Shown here piece by piece: positions 6,877 through 14,132 of a stretch of DNA of 16,702 nt. This DNA comes from Candidatus Scatousia excrementipullorum (GTDB lineage: Bacteria; Cyanobacteriota; Vampirovibrionia; Gastranaerophilales; Gastranaerophilaceae). The notes under the pieces were generated by a model. That model was not told the DNA's origin, made no database searches, and saw nothing but the letters and a program-made list of their open reading frames with translations. Made by a program: the position numbers and the translations under genes. The stretch is from positions 1-16,702 of the forward strand of contig JADIND010000032.1 of the NCBI GenBank assembly GCA_017694215.1, written 5' to 3'. Each line of letters starts with the position of its first letter. The stretch's first letter is position 1.

Positions 6877-7608
6877 ATGAAAATTTTAAAAAAGGCTCTT
6901 GTTATAATTGAAATGACAATATTTGCAATCGGAGCATTAATCATCGGCTGCATAATATTTCCGCTGATTGGAATATTTGTAAAAGGAAGCAAACAACGGG
7001 AAACTTTCTCCGAAATTATCCGCAAATCATGGGCATTTTTTGTATTCGTTATGGAATCAACAAAAATGATATCAATCCATATTGACGGAGATTTAAAAAA
7101 CATAAAAAATAAAATTATCGTAGCTTCTCACCCCAGCCTCATAGACATTGTAATCTTAATCGGTACAATTCCGCATTCACTCTGCCTTGCAAAAAAAGAA
7201 TTACTTCATAATCCTTTTATGAAAAATATTGTTAAATCACTCTATATTATCAATGATGTTGAACCGGAGATTTTTAAACAATCAGCAAAAGAAGTTTTGC
7301 AGGAAGGATACAATATCATTATCTTCCCGACCGGAACTAGAACATTGCCGGATGAAAAAATAAAAATCCATAAAGGAGCAGCCCAGCTTGCAATAGACAA
7401 TGACATTAATATCATTCCTATAAATATCAAGACAGATTTTCCTTTCCTTGCAAAACATAAAAATCCGCTAAATGTTACATTACAACCTGTGAATTATTAT
7501 TTCAGCCGCATGCCTGAAATTGTTATTGCAAAGTTTAAAAAAGAAGAGTCGGACCATATAAAATTAAGGAAACATATATCAGATAAAATTAAAGATTCCA
7601 TAAATTGA
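6877..7608 (+). CDS. apeD: PlsC-like 1-acylglycerol-3-phosphate acyltransferase family protein (ApeD-like)
   Basis: Membrane-bound acyltransferase, expected to move an acyl chain (here perhaps the polyene or a fatty acid) from ACP onto a lipid acceptor at the inner membrane. The 243-residue protein has a hydrophobic N-terminal segment (8-34). The HX4D catalytic motif is present as H85-P-S-L-I-D90, and the acceptor-binding motif as F150-P-T-G-T-R-T156. In PlsC this last motif is normally FPEGTRS, so the Glu is replaced by Thr. A KIHKGAAQLA block follows, as usual in the family. AGGA about 8 bases before the ATG supports the start. The order C-D-E-F is that of APE clusters. The exact acceptor is unknown. 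Confidence 0.87.
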   Translation: MKILKKALVIIEMTIFAIGALIIGCIIFPLIGIFVKGSKQRETFSEIIRKSWAFFVFVMESTKMISIHIDGDLKNIKNKIIVASHPSLIDIVILIGTIPHSLCLAKKELLHNPFMKNIVKSLYIINDVEPEIFKQSAKEVLQEGYNIIIFPTGTRTLPDEKIKIHKGAAQLAIDNDINIIPINIKTDFPFLAKHKNPLNVTLQPVNYYFSRMPEIVIAKFKKEESDHIKLRKHISDKIKDSIN

Positions 7609-7633
7609 CTTTAACATATAGTTGGGTTATATA
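7605..7633 (+). promoter_or_regulatory. Possible internal promoter before the ACP genes
   Basis: TTGACT (7605-7610, overlapping the apeD stop), a 17-base spacer and TATATA (7628-7633) lie in the only sizeable gap of the right operon (47 bases). It could boost ACP expression. AT-richness makes chance matches likely. Confidence 0.3.
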
Positions 7634-7655
7634 TTTATTATAGGAAATAAAAATT

Positions 7656-7913
7656 ATGACGCTGGAAAAAGAAATAAAAGAATTAATAATAAAATCTCTT
7701 GATTTAGAAGATATTTCGGTATCTGACATTAATGATGACGATCCGTTATTTGAAGACGGTCTGGGGCTTGATTCCATTGATGCACTTGAACTCGGTATGG
7801 CTTTGAAAAAGCAATATAATATTGTAATGTCTGATGATAAAGATGAAAATTCAAAATATTTTTATTCAGTAAAAACCATTGCAGATTTTATCAGGAGTAA
7901 TAAAGTTGACTAA
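7656..7913 (+). CDS. apeE: Acyl carrier protein 1 (ApeE-like)
   Basis: An 85-residue acidic carrier protein that would hold the growing chain on a 4'-phosphopantetheine arm. The attachment motif is G37-L-D-S40-I-D, with S40 modified, followed by ALEL as in helix II of ACPs. Helical boundaries and length are normal. AGGA (7642-7645) lies 10 bases before the ATG. It is the first of two tandem ACPs, the arrangement of ApeE/ApeF in aryl polyene clusters; the two share little outside the DSID core, so they probably have separate roles such as starter versus extender or export. No phosphopantetheinyl transferase gene is in this window, so a housekeeping enzyme would have to activate it. Confidence 0.92.
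   Translation: MTLEKEIKELIIKSLDLEDISVSDINDDDPLFEDGLGLDSIDALELGMALKKQYNIVMSDDKDENSKYFYSVKTIADFIRSNKVD
7893..7897 (+). promoter_or_regulatory. Ribosome-binding site deciding the TTG start of ACP 2
   Basis: AGGAG, 8 bases upstream of a TTG at 7906. It lies within the apeE coding end and supports 7906 rather than the in-frame TTG at 7879. Confidence 0.65.
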
Positions 7914-8160
7914 ACAATTTACACGGGAAGAAATTTTCAATAAATTAAAAGAAATTCTCGTTGGTGATTTTGAAATCAATGAAGATTTAATCACACCGGA
8001 GGCTAATCTTTTTGACGATTTAGAACTTGATAGCATTGATGCGGTTGATTTAGCCGTAAAAGTTCAGGCTTTTACCGGTGAAAAAATTCCGCCTGAAAAT
8101 TTCAAAAAAATCCGCACGATTTCTGATATTGTTGATACTATTGAAGATTTAATCAAATGA
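7906..8160 (+). CDS. apeF: Acyl carrier protein 2 (ApeF-like)
   Basis: An 84-residue second carrier protein with the phosphopantetheine motif L41-D-S43-I-D-A and the helix II sequence VDLAVKVQ. The N-terminal helix and the C-terminal TISDIVDTIEDLI helix complete a normal ACP. The start is read as TTG at 7906 because AGGAG is exactly 8 bases upstream; an in-frame TTG at 7879 would add nine residues and lacks such a site. It overlaps the end of apeE by 8 bases, and its TGA overlaps the next ATG as ATGA. In APE pathways this second ACP carries the elongating polyene; that division of labour is carried over from the characterised clusters. Confidence 0.9.
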   Translation: MTKQFTREEIFNKLKEILVGDFEINEDLITPEANLFDDLELDSIDAVDLAVKVQAFTGEKIPPENFKKIRTISDIVDTIEDLIK

Positions 8161-8561
8161 AATTCAGATTTGTACTGCCGTTTTTTATAACACTCGGCAT
8201 TATTGTACTTTTTCACTATACAAAATTTATCGCTGTGAAATTTTATCCGGTTTGTGCAAATTTCACGATGTTTCTTGTATTTTTTCTATCATCATTTACA
8301 AAGGAAACCGTTATCCAGAAATTTGCAAGGACTTTAGAGGGCGGAATTCTGGATGAATTTACCGCAAATTATACCAGAAAACTCACATACTGCTGGGCAG
8401 GATTTACATTCTTAAATTTTCTTGCCTCGGTTGTAACCCTCTTTCTGCCTGAAAAATGGTGGGCTTTATATAACGGAGTAATTTCTTATGCTTTTATCGG
8501 AACTATTTTTGCGGTTGAATATATAATAAGAGTAGTTTTGAGGAAAAAATACAGAAAATGA
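8157..8561 (+). CDS. apeG: Small four-helix membrane protein (ApeG / COG4648-like)
   Basis: A 134-residue inner-membrane protein with four predicted transmembrane segments at about 4-22, 31-48, 77-98 and 102-128. The loop between the second and third holds a polar, family-like stretch (FARTLEGG, 56-63). Proteins of this kind (COG4648) sit between the second ACP and the ligase in aryl polyene clusters, which is the main basis for the name. No catalytic motif is apparent; a role in anchoring the synthase at the membrane or in transfer of the product is possible but unproven. Translation is coupled on both sides by 4-base ATGA overlaps. Confidence 0.75.
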   Translation: MKFRFVLPFFITLGIIVLFHYTKFIAVKFYPVCANFTMFLVFFLSSFTKETVIQKFARTLEGGILDEFTANYTRKLTYCWAGFTFLNFLASVVTLFLPEKWWALYNGVISYAFIGTIFAVEYIIRVVLRKKYRK

Positions 8562-10111
8562 TTATAAAGAGATTTTTTACCGACAGGTATGATAAAGACC
8601 TTATCTTTGTAAGAAAAGACGTAACTTTCGGGGAATTTAAGGATTATGTATTCGCTCAGAAAAAAGAATTTGAAAAATCCGATATAAATGAAATTGCACT
8701 GTTATGTGAAAATTATTTTGACTTTGCAGTGAATTTTTTTGCTGCAATTTTTGCCGGAAAAAATATCAATCTTGTAACCGACAAAAGCAGATTAAAACTG
8801 CTCAACAAAACATACATGCTGCCGGAAAAACCGGTAAAGAAACTAAAATGGCAAATGTTTGAAAACATTTATAATCCAAAAGATATCAAGATAAACTTTT
8901 TTACATCCGGTTCAACAGGAGTTCCGCAATCTATTATAAAATCACTTTATAACGTTCAAATGGAAGCACAGGCTACTGTCGAAGGATTTAATCTTGCAAG
9001 CCTAAAAGGGATTACCATTTGTGCCACAACATTATGCACTCACAGCTACGGACTGACCTTCGGATTTATAATGCCGTTTGATTCATTCTTTAAAATTTAC
9101 GGCACAAGAATTGAATTTCCTGAACAACTGCCGAAAGACAGAGATTACATAATGATTTCCACACCGTCATTTATGGAAAAACTCACCAAATACAATTACG
9201 AATTTCCAAACCCGCCAAAACTTATTTTTCTTGCAGGTGCAAAATTAGATGAGAATGTTTACAATTATATAAGCAGATTTTCCGATGTCGTTGATATTTA
9301 CGGCAGTACGGAAACCGGAAATATTGCCTACAAACGCGGCGGCAATGTTTTCAACGTTTTCCATAATGTTGAAGTCGATAAAAATGAAGATAACAGAATT
9401 ATTGTAAAATCGGAGTTTTTTACCGGCGAACAGGCTGTCTTAAATGATATTATTGAAAATCTCGAAAATAGACAATTCACTCTCAAAAAGCGTTCAGACA
9501 GGATAGTAAAAGTTCTTGAAAAGCGAATATCCCTAACTGAAATGGAAAATACTCTGAAAAAACGCGATGATATAGAAGACGCTTACTGCTTCAAATACAA
9601 AGAGATGCTTGCTGCGGTAGTCGTGACAAAAAATTACGACCTGACCGGTACGGAATTAAAAAAATATCTTGCCGGTTACATAGAAGTTACACCTAAGAAA
9701 TGGCGTTTTCTTGACGAAATTCCAAGAAACATCTCAGGAAAAATCGACTACGAAAAAATTAAACATCTGTTTGATTTGAACCTTTCTCTGCCTTTTGTTA
9801 TTAATAAAAAAGTTGATGAATTAAACGGTGAAATAAAACTTAAATTCAAAAGAAATTCAAACTTTTTAAACGGACATTTCGATATTAAACCGATTGTTCC
9901 GGGTGTGGTTCAGCTTTATTTTGCAAAATTTTTCGCAAAGGAACTTTTCAATCTGGATGATTTAAAAAGTGATATGAAAAAAATAAAATTTTCCAACATA
10001 ATAAACCCTGATGAAGAAATTACGCTCAAACTTACAAACAAAGAAGATTCCGTTGCAATTACCTACTTGTCTGATGACAAAATATTTTCTTCGGGTATAT
10101 TAGTAAAATAG
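8558..10111 (+). CDS. apeHI: Acyl-ACP/CoA ligase fused to a hotdog dehydratase (ApeH-ApeI)
   Basis: Two-domain protein of 517 residues. Residues 1 to about 400 form an adenylate-forming ligase: phosphate loop F115-TSGSTG-V-P-Q124, Y248-GSTE252, K311-R-S-D-R315 before the hinge, and catalytic K395 in ISGKIDY. It should activate an aryl or acyl starter with ATP and load an ACP. The lysine usually following P in the loop is Gln (Q124). Residues about 410-517 form an ApeI-type dehydratase with G439-H440-F441 and P448-G-V450. Position 454, where FabZ has Glu, FabA has Asp and typical ApeI proteins (as I remember them) have Asp, is Tyr. The domain thus keeps the histidine but not the acid, complementary to the ApeP protein. 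The ATG overlaps the apeG stop (ATGA). Confidence 0.87.
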   Translation: MIIKRFFTDRYDKDLIFVRKDVTFGEFKDYVFAQKKEFEKSDINEIALLCENYFDFAVNFFAAIFAGKNINLVTDKSRLKLLNKTYMLPEKPVKKLKWQMFENIYNPKDIKINFFTSGSTGVPQSIIKSLYNVQMEAQATVEGFNLASLKGITICATTLCTHSYGLTFGFIMPFDSFFKIYGTRIEFPEQLPKDRDYIMISTPSFMEKLTKYNYEFPNPPKLIFLAGAKLDENVYNYISRFSDVVDIYGSTETGNIAYKRGGNVFNVFHNVEVDKNEDNRIIVKSEFFTGEQAVLNDIIENLENRQFTLKKRSDRIVKVLEKRISLTEMENTLKKRDDIEDAYCFKYKEMLAAVVVTKNYDLTGTELKKYLAGYIEVTPKKWRFLDEIPRNISGKIDYEKIKHLFDLNLSLPFVINKKVDELNGEIKLKFKRNSNFLNGHFDIKPIVPGVVQLYFAKFFAKELFNLDDLKSDMKKIKFSNIINPDEEITLKLTNKEDSVAITYLSDDKIFSSGILVK

Positions 10112-10123
10112 TGAGGATTAAAA

Positions 10124-10537
10124 ATGTTATTTGAAACAGAAACAAAACTTACGGTACAATTTTATGATTTAGACCCGCTGAATGTTGTATGGCACGGAAA
10201 TTATGTCAAATATCTTGAAACTGCAAGGTGTGATTTGCTCGACAAACTGGGTTATGATTATGAAGATATGAAGCGTGATAACGTTGCATATCCGGTGGCT
10301 ACAATGGATTTAAAATTTATAAAACCGTGCGTGTTTAATCAAAAATTAAGAGTGGTAACCTCCATTGAAGAAATTGAACCTTCATTGATTATGAAATACA
10401 CAATCTATGATGATGAAACCGGCGAAAAGCTATTCAAAGCCAAAAGCATGCAGATATGCATAAATAAAACAACAAACGAAAGTATTTATTCCGCACCGGA
10501 AGGTTTGAAAGAAAAGCTTGCTTGTTGTAATGTATAA
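10124..10537 (+). CDS. apeK: 4-hydroxybenzoyl-CoA thioesterase-like hotdog protein (ApeK-like)
   Basis: Hotdog thioesterase of the 4HBT/YbgC type, 137 residues. The signature F13-Y-D-L-D17-P followed by V-V-W23-H24-G-N-Y aligns with the YbgC segment YYEDTDAGGVVYH, making D17 the likely catalytic aspartate. It probably hydrolyses thioesters, either releasing product or clearing misloaded ACPs or CoA esters; which one cannot be read from sequence. TGAGGA ends 6 bases before the ATG, and the gene starts 12 bases after the fusion gene. Position between the ligase/dehydratase and the LolA-like gene matches ApeK, except that the ApeJ gene normally before it is not there. Confidence 0.88.
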   Translation: MLFETETKLTVQFYDLDPLNVVWHGNYVKYLETARCDLLDKLGYDYEDMKRDNVAYPVATMDLKFIKPCVFNQKLRVVTSIEEIEPSLIMKYTIYDDETGEKLFKAKSMQICINKTTNESIYSAPEGLKEKLACCNV

Positions 10538-10539
10538 GT

Positions 10540-11055
10540 ATGAAAAAATTACTTATACTTACCATCATAATTTTGTCGGGAGCAGGCTGTGCTTTTGCAG
10601 ACATATTTTCACATCCGGCAAAGGTTGAAACAATTCAAATTCCGCAGTTTCAAAATGTTTCATGTAAGTTTTCGCAAACAAGAACCATCCCGCAGTCAAA
10701 TGTAGAAATAGAATCCGGCGGGGAGTTTCAATACATAAAAGATAAAGGCGTAATCTTTGAAACAAAGTTTCCGGTTCAAATGACAACAAATTATACAACT
10801 GACGAAAACAAACGTATGAGCAGTATTATAGCTGCAATAAACAATAAAGATTACTCCTACTTAAACAAGAATTTCAACATGTTTTATGAAAAAAATGCAC
10901 AAATTTGGACTGTTGCCCTTAAACCGAAAGCCGATTCTAAAATCAGTCCGCATATATCATCAATAGTTATTCAAGGACAGACGTACATAAACAAGCTGGA
11001 TATTAACACGGTAAAAAATGGAAGTACAAAAATTAATTTCACAGAATGCAGATAA
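10540..11055 (+). CDS. apeL: Periplasmic LolA-like lipoprotein carrier protein (ApeL-like)
   Basis: A 171-residue exported protein. Residues 1-20 form a signal peptide (KK, hydrophobic core 4-15, A18-F-A20 before D21), favouring signal peptidase I. C17 is not in a good lipobox, since position -3 is Gly. The mature part resembles the outer-membrane lipoprotein carrier fold: CKFSQTR near the start, then ESGGEFQYIKDKGVIFET and KFPVQM, the typical paired strands of LolA-like proteins. In aryl polyene clusters it pairs with the MMPL exporter to carry the lipid-linked pigment across the periplasm. It starts 2 bases after apeK with no clear Shine-Dalgarno, so translation is probably coupled. Confidence 0.82.
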   Translation: MKKLLILTIIILSGAGCAFADIFSHPAKVETIQIPQFQNVSCKFSQTRTIPQSNVEIESGGEFQYIKDKGVIFETKFPVQMTTNYTTDENKRMSSIIAAINNKDYSYLNKNFNMFYEKNAQIWTVALKPKADSKISPHISSIVIQGQTYINKLDINTVKNGSTKINFTECR

Positions 11056-13174
11056 GATAAAAAAACTGCTCAGAATTATATTCATTTTATTCTTTCTTAT
11101 AGCAGGGCTTTACGTAATGATTCACCCTGCAAAAACACAGACAAATATTTTAAATGCTGTTTTTTCCGAAAATTATGAAGACAGCACGGTTGTAAAACTG
11201 AGCGGGAGATATTCGTCAAAAATAAACGTTATGGCAGAATCAGATGACGCGGAAAAAAGCTCTCAGACTATTGACAAATTCTACGAGATGACAGATAAAA
11301 ATATATTCACCGTCAAAGAAATGAATATCAACAAAATGCTTGATACATACAAGAAATATCAGTACAATCTGCTTTCTTCAAAGAATATAAAACGTCTTGA
11401 GAATAATTTTTACGAATCAGTAACGGCAGAAAGCCTTGAAAATTTATACAATCCGCTCGGGATAACACTTTTACCGCTGGATGAAGACCCGTTTATGCTG
11501 TTTACGGATTACATCAAATCACTTTCAACAGGCAGCGGAGATTATTCATTAATAAATTACAATGATAAATATTACAGCGTTCTAACACTGGAAATAAATC
11601 CGGATACGGCACTTTCTCCGACAAAAATCAACGGAGAAATAAAAAAGCTTATAAAACAGCAAAAAAAATTGTCAGTTGACGGTGTGAAAGTTTATCTCAC
11701 GGGAACTCCGATACATTCATATTACGCAAGCTCCCGCTCAATGCTGGAAATTAATATTATATGTATATTATCAGCAGTATTTTTATTTGCCCTGTTCAGG
11801 TATTATTTTTCAAATATAAAACTAATAATTCCAACAGCAATCAGCATAAGCCTCGGAATTCTTCTGGGATATATTGTATGCTCTTTGATTTTTCACTCAA
11901 TTCATGTTTTAACATTTGTTTTTTCAACAACCCTAATCGGAATTTGCATTGATTATTCGCTCCACTATTATATAGAAAAAGATTTGTCAAAAATCTTTAA
12001 AAGTCTTACGGTAAGTATGCTTACAACAGTGAGTGCATTTGCGGTTCTATTGTTTTCAGGAGTCGAACTTTTAAAACAGATAGCCGTATTTACAATGACC
12101 GGACTTTTCAGTGTATATCTTATGGTTGTTCTTTTTTATCCGCTGCTGAAAATCAAAACAGAAGAAAGAACCATAAACTTCTCACTTTCAGATAAAGCAA
12201 AAAAAATTCTTTTGTATTCGGTTATTGCTGTTGCATTTTGCGGATTGTTCTTCATCAGGTTTAATGACGACATCAAAGATATGTATGTACCGTCAAAAAA
12301 ACTTGCCGGTGCCGAAAAGTTATTTAAAAATGTTACCGGAAACAACTCAAAAATCACGTTTGCGGTGGTGAACGGAGATACATTTCAGGAACTTCTGGAA
12401 AACGAAGAAAAACTTACAAACGAAATTAAATTTACAAAATTTCAGGCCCTAAGCAAATACCTTCCGTCACATAAACAACAGGCAAGAAACAGAGAATTGA
12501 GAAAAAATCTCTACACTAATGAACTTAAAAACTATTCTGTATTTTTAACACCGGCACAGGTAAGCAAACTGTTGAATGAAACATACCCTGAAGATTATCT
12601 GGATTTTGATATTGAAAACTCCGTTTTTTCAGAATTTCTTCTTGATAAAAACACTTCACTCGTTATTCTTTATGATATAAAAGAACCCCAGACAATAATA
12701 GATAACGGCTATAAATATATAGATGTACAAAAGACAATTTCCGAAAGAATCAAGACCTGCAGAAAAAATTGTCTTACAATGATTATACCGGTTTTTGCTA
12801 TATTGTTTATTCTGTTATCAGCAATATATAAACCGAAAAACACTCTGAAAATATTGACTCCGTCCCTGCTGGCTTCCACCTTTTCAATAGGAATATTAAG
12901 CCTTTTCAAAGTTGAAATAAATTTATTTCACGTACTTGCAATATTTTTGATAATAGGTTTCGGGCTGGATTATTCGGTATTCAAAGCCGGCGGAATAAAA
13001 GGCTCTAAAGATGCCGTCTTGCTTTCATGCCTCACAACAATATTTTCATTCCTGCTTCTTGCTCTCACAAACTTCAAACTCATAAGTTCACTTGGTTTGA
13101 TATTAAGTATCGGTTTGAGCGTATCCTATCTGACAAGCCTTATTTTTGAATATAACAAGGAGCCTTCCGAATGA
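11018..13174 (+). CDS. apeM: MMPL/RND-family exporter (ApeM-like)
   Basis: A 718-residue inner-membrane transporter of two similar halves. Each half has one leading helix (about 17-35 and 396-413), a large periplasmic loop (about 38-243 and 415-584), then a cluster of helices (about 245-377 and 586-710). The fourth-helix motif G-x3-DYS occurs in both halves, with D312-Y-S314 and D651-Y-S653, the likely proton-relay aspartates. Family members export lipids and glycolipids; here the cargo would be the aryl polyene lipid handed to the LolA-like protein. The ATG lies 38 bases inside apeL, without a clear ribosome-binding site; no later methionine before the first helix is available. The stop overlaps the next start as ATGA. 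Confidence 0.87.
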   Translation: MEVQKLISQNADKIKKLLRIIFILFFLIAGLYVMIHPAKTQTNILNAVFSENYEDSTVVKLSGRYSSKINVMAESDDAEKSSQTIDKFYEMTDKNIFTVKEMNINKMLDTYKKYQYNLLSSKNIKRLENNFYESVTAESLENLYNPLGITLLPLDEDPFMLFTDYIKSLSTGSGDYSLINYNDKYYSVLTLEINPDTALSPTKINGEIKKLIKQQKKLSVDGVKVYLTGTPIHSYYASSRSMLEINIICILSAVFLFALFRYYFSNIKLIIPTAISISLGILLGYIVCSLIFHSIHVLTFVFSTTLIGICIDYSLHYYIEKDLSKIFKSLTVSMLTTVSAFAVLLFSGVELLKQIAVFTMTGLFSVYLMVVLFYPLLKIKTEERTINFSLSDKAKKILLYSVIAVAFCGLFFIRFNDDIKDMYVPSKKLAGAEKLFKNVTGNNSKITFAVVNGDTFQELLENEEKLTNEIKFTKFQALSKYLPSHKQQARNRELRKNLYTNELKNYSVFLTPAQVSKLLNETYPEDYLDFDIENSVFSEFLLDKNTSLVILYDIKEPQTIIDNGYKYIDVQKTISERIKTCRKNCLTMIIPVFAILFILLSAIYKPKNTLKILTPSLLASTFSIGILSLFKVEINLFHVLAIFLIIGFGLDYSVFKAGGIKGSKDAVLLSCLTTIFSFLLLALTNFKLISSLGLILSIGLSVSYLTSLIFEYNKEPSE

Positions 13175-14046
13175 AATGGTATCAGGTAAAAGAACAGGCG
13201 GCAGGCATTAAAAGACTTTTTTTCCTATATTATGTTCATAAAGCCTTCGGGAGAAACGCCGTAAAATTTCTTGTTTATTTCATTACACTTTTTGCATTTT
13301 TCGGTGCAAAACAGATAAGAAAATGTTCTGCAAAATACCTTGAAATCATAGAGATAAAACCTTCATTATTTAATCAATACAGGCATTTTCTGGAATATTC
13401 AATGTGCCTGCTTGACAAAATGGAGATATTTTCGGGGAGATTTGACACCTCAAGAATTTCTTTTGCAGATGAAAACGACAGAAAACAACTTGAATCCGAT
13501 TATGGTAAAGGAATATTTTTTATCTGTTCACATCTGGGGAATATTGAAGTTATGAGAGCTTTGCTTAACGAAAATTCCGGCAGGAAAGTTAATATATTCC
13601 TTGCAAAAGACCAGTGCAAAATATTTAACGATTTTATAAAAGCAATAAGTGTTAAACAGACTGCCGAAACATATGCGGTAGAAGATATCGGAATGGATAC
13701 ATCAATATCAATGAAAGATAAAACCGCAAACGGTGAAATTATTGTAATAGCAGGCGACAGAACAAGCAAAACCTCACGCAACTTCAAAACAAAACTCTTT
13801 GGCAGAGAAGTTGAAATGCCGCTCGGGGCATTTAAATTCGCACAACTTATGGAAGTTCCGGTTTATTTTATCTGTGTGATAAAATCTCCTGACGAAACCT
13901 ACAAAATTCATCTGAAAAAATTCATTCCGACGCATAACGATTCTACCTTAATTTCTGCGATGCAAAAGGAATACGTAGAATTTCTTGAAGAAAAAACATT
14001 ATCAGCCCCGTTCCAATTTTTCCATTTTTACGATATGTTTAATTAA
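13171..14046 (+). CDS. LpxL/HtrB-like lysophospholipid-type acyltransferase (acyltransferase half of ApeJ)
   Basis: A 291-residue acyltransferase of the lipid A late-acyltransferase superfamily. The catalytic HX4E motif is H121-L-G-N-I-E126; G195-D-R197 and the L209-F-G-R...P-L-G-A-F block (209-221) are also typical. The N-terminal hydrophobic stretch (about 32-46) would hold it at the inner membrane. As I recall, ApeJ in other APE clusters joins a glycosyltransferase to this kind of acyltransferase and lies before apeK. Here only the acyltransferase is present and it is the last gene of the operon. AAGGAG (13157-13162) stands 8 bases before the ATG, which also overlaps the exporter stop. It may acylate the polyene glycolipid; a plain LpxL role in lipid A is a weaker alternative. 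Confidence 0.82.
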   Translation: MKWYQVKEQAAGIKRLFFLYYVHKAFGRNAVKFLVYFITLFAFFGAKQIRKCSAKYLEIIEIKPSLFNQYRHFLEYSMCLLDKMEIFSGRFDTSRISFADENDRKQLESDYGKGIFFICSHLGNIEVMRALLNENSGRKVNIFLAKDQCKIFNDFIKAISVKQTAETYAVEDIGMDTSISMKDKTANGEIIVIAGDRTSKTSRNFKTKLFGREVEMPLGAFKFAQLMEVPVYFICVIKSPDETYKIHLKKFIPTHNDSTLISAMQKEYVEFLEEKTLSAPFQFFHFYDMFN

Positions 14047-14132
14047 AGTAAAATTTTGTAAACAAATAGAGCGGATTCTGACAAAAAAAATTTTGTACGC
14101 TTTTTAAAGCTAAAAACGGGAACGGATAGATT
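14047..14132. other. Gap between the ape operon and the last gene
   Basis: AT-rich 86 bases with a direct repeat of AAAATTTTGTA (14050-14060 and 14087-14097), an ACAAAA/TTTTGT inverted repeat (14081-14096 with short inner A-run) and a small GCTTT/AAAGC hairpin (14099-14110). None is a convincing terminator. A CTGACA -35-like box (14078-14083) lacks a good -10, and the ribosome-binding site of the next gene is weak. Confidence 0.4.

Noticed and set aside
7879..7905. Earlier TTG start for the second ACP
   Set aside because: The TTG at 7906 has AGGAG exactly 8 bases upstream and gives a normal ACP N-terminus; the earlier one has no such site and adds residues inside the apeE frame.
10540..10602. 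Lipoprotein signal (C17) in the LolA-like protein
   Set aside because: The residue at -3 is Gly rather than Leu/Val/Ile, while A18-F-A20 before D21 makes a good signal peptidase I site.
2740..14046. Dialkylresorcinol/flexirubin cluster
   Set aside because: The DarA/DarB-type condensing enzymes that define resorcinol formation are not seen; only aryl-polyene-type components are.
2740..14046. Recent horizontal transfer of the cluster
   Set aside because: By eye, base composition and codon use match the flanking genes, and no transposase, integrase, tRNA or flanking long repeat is visible.
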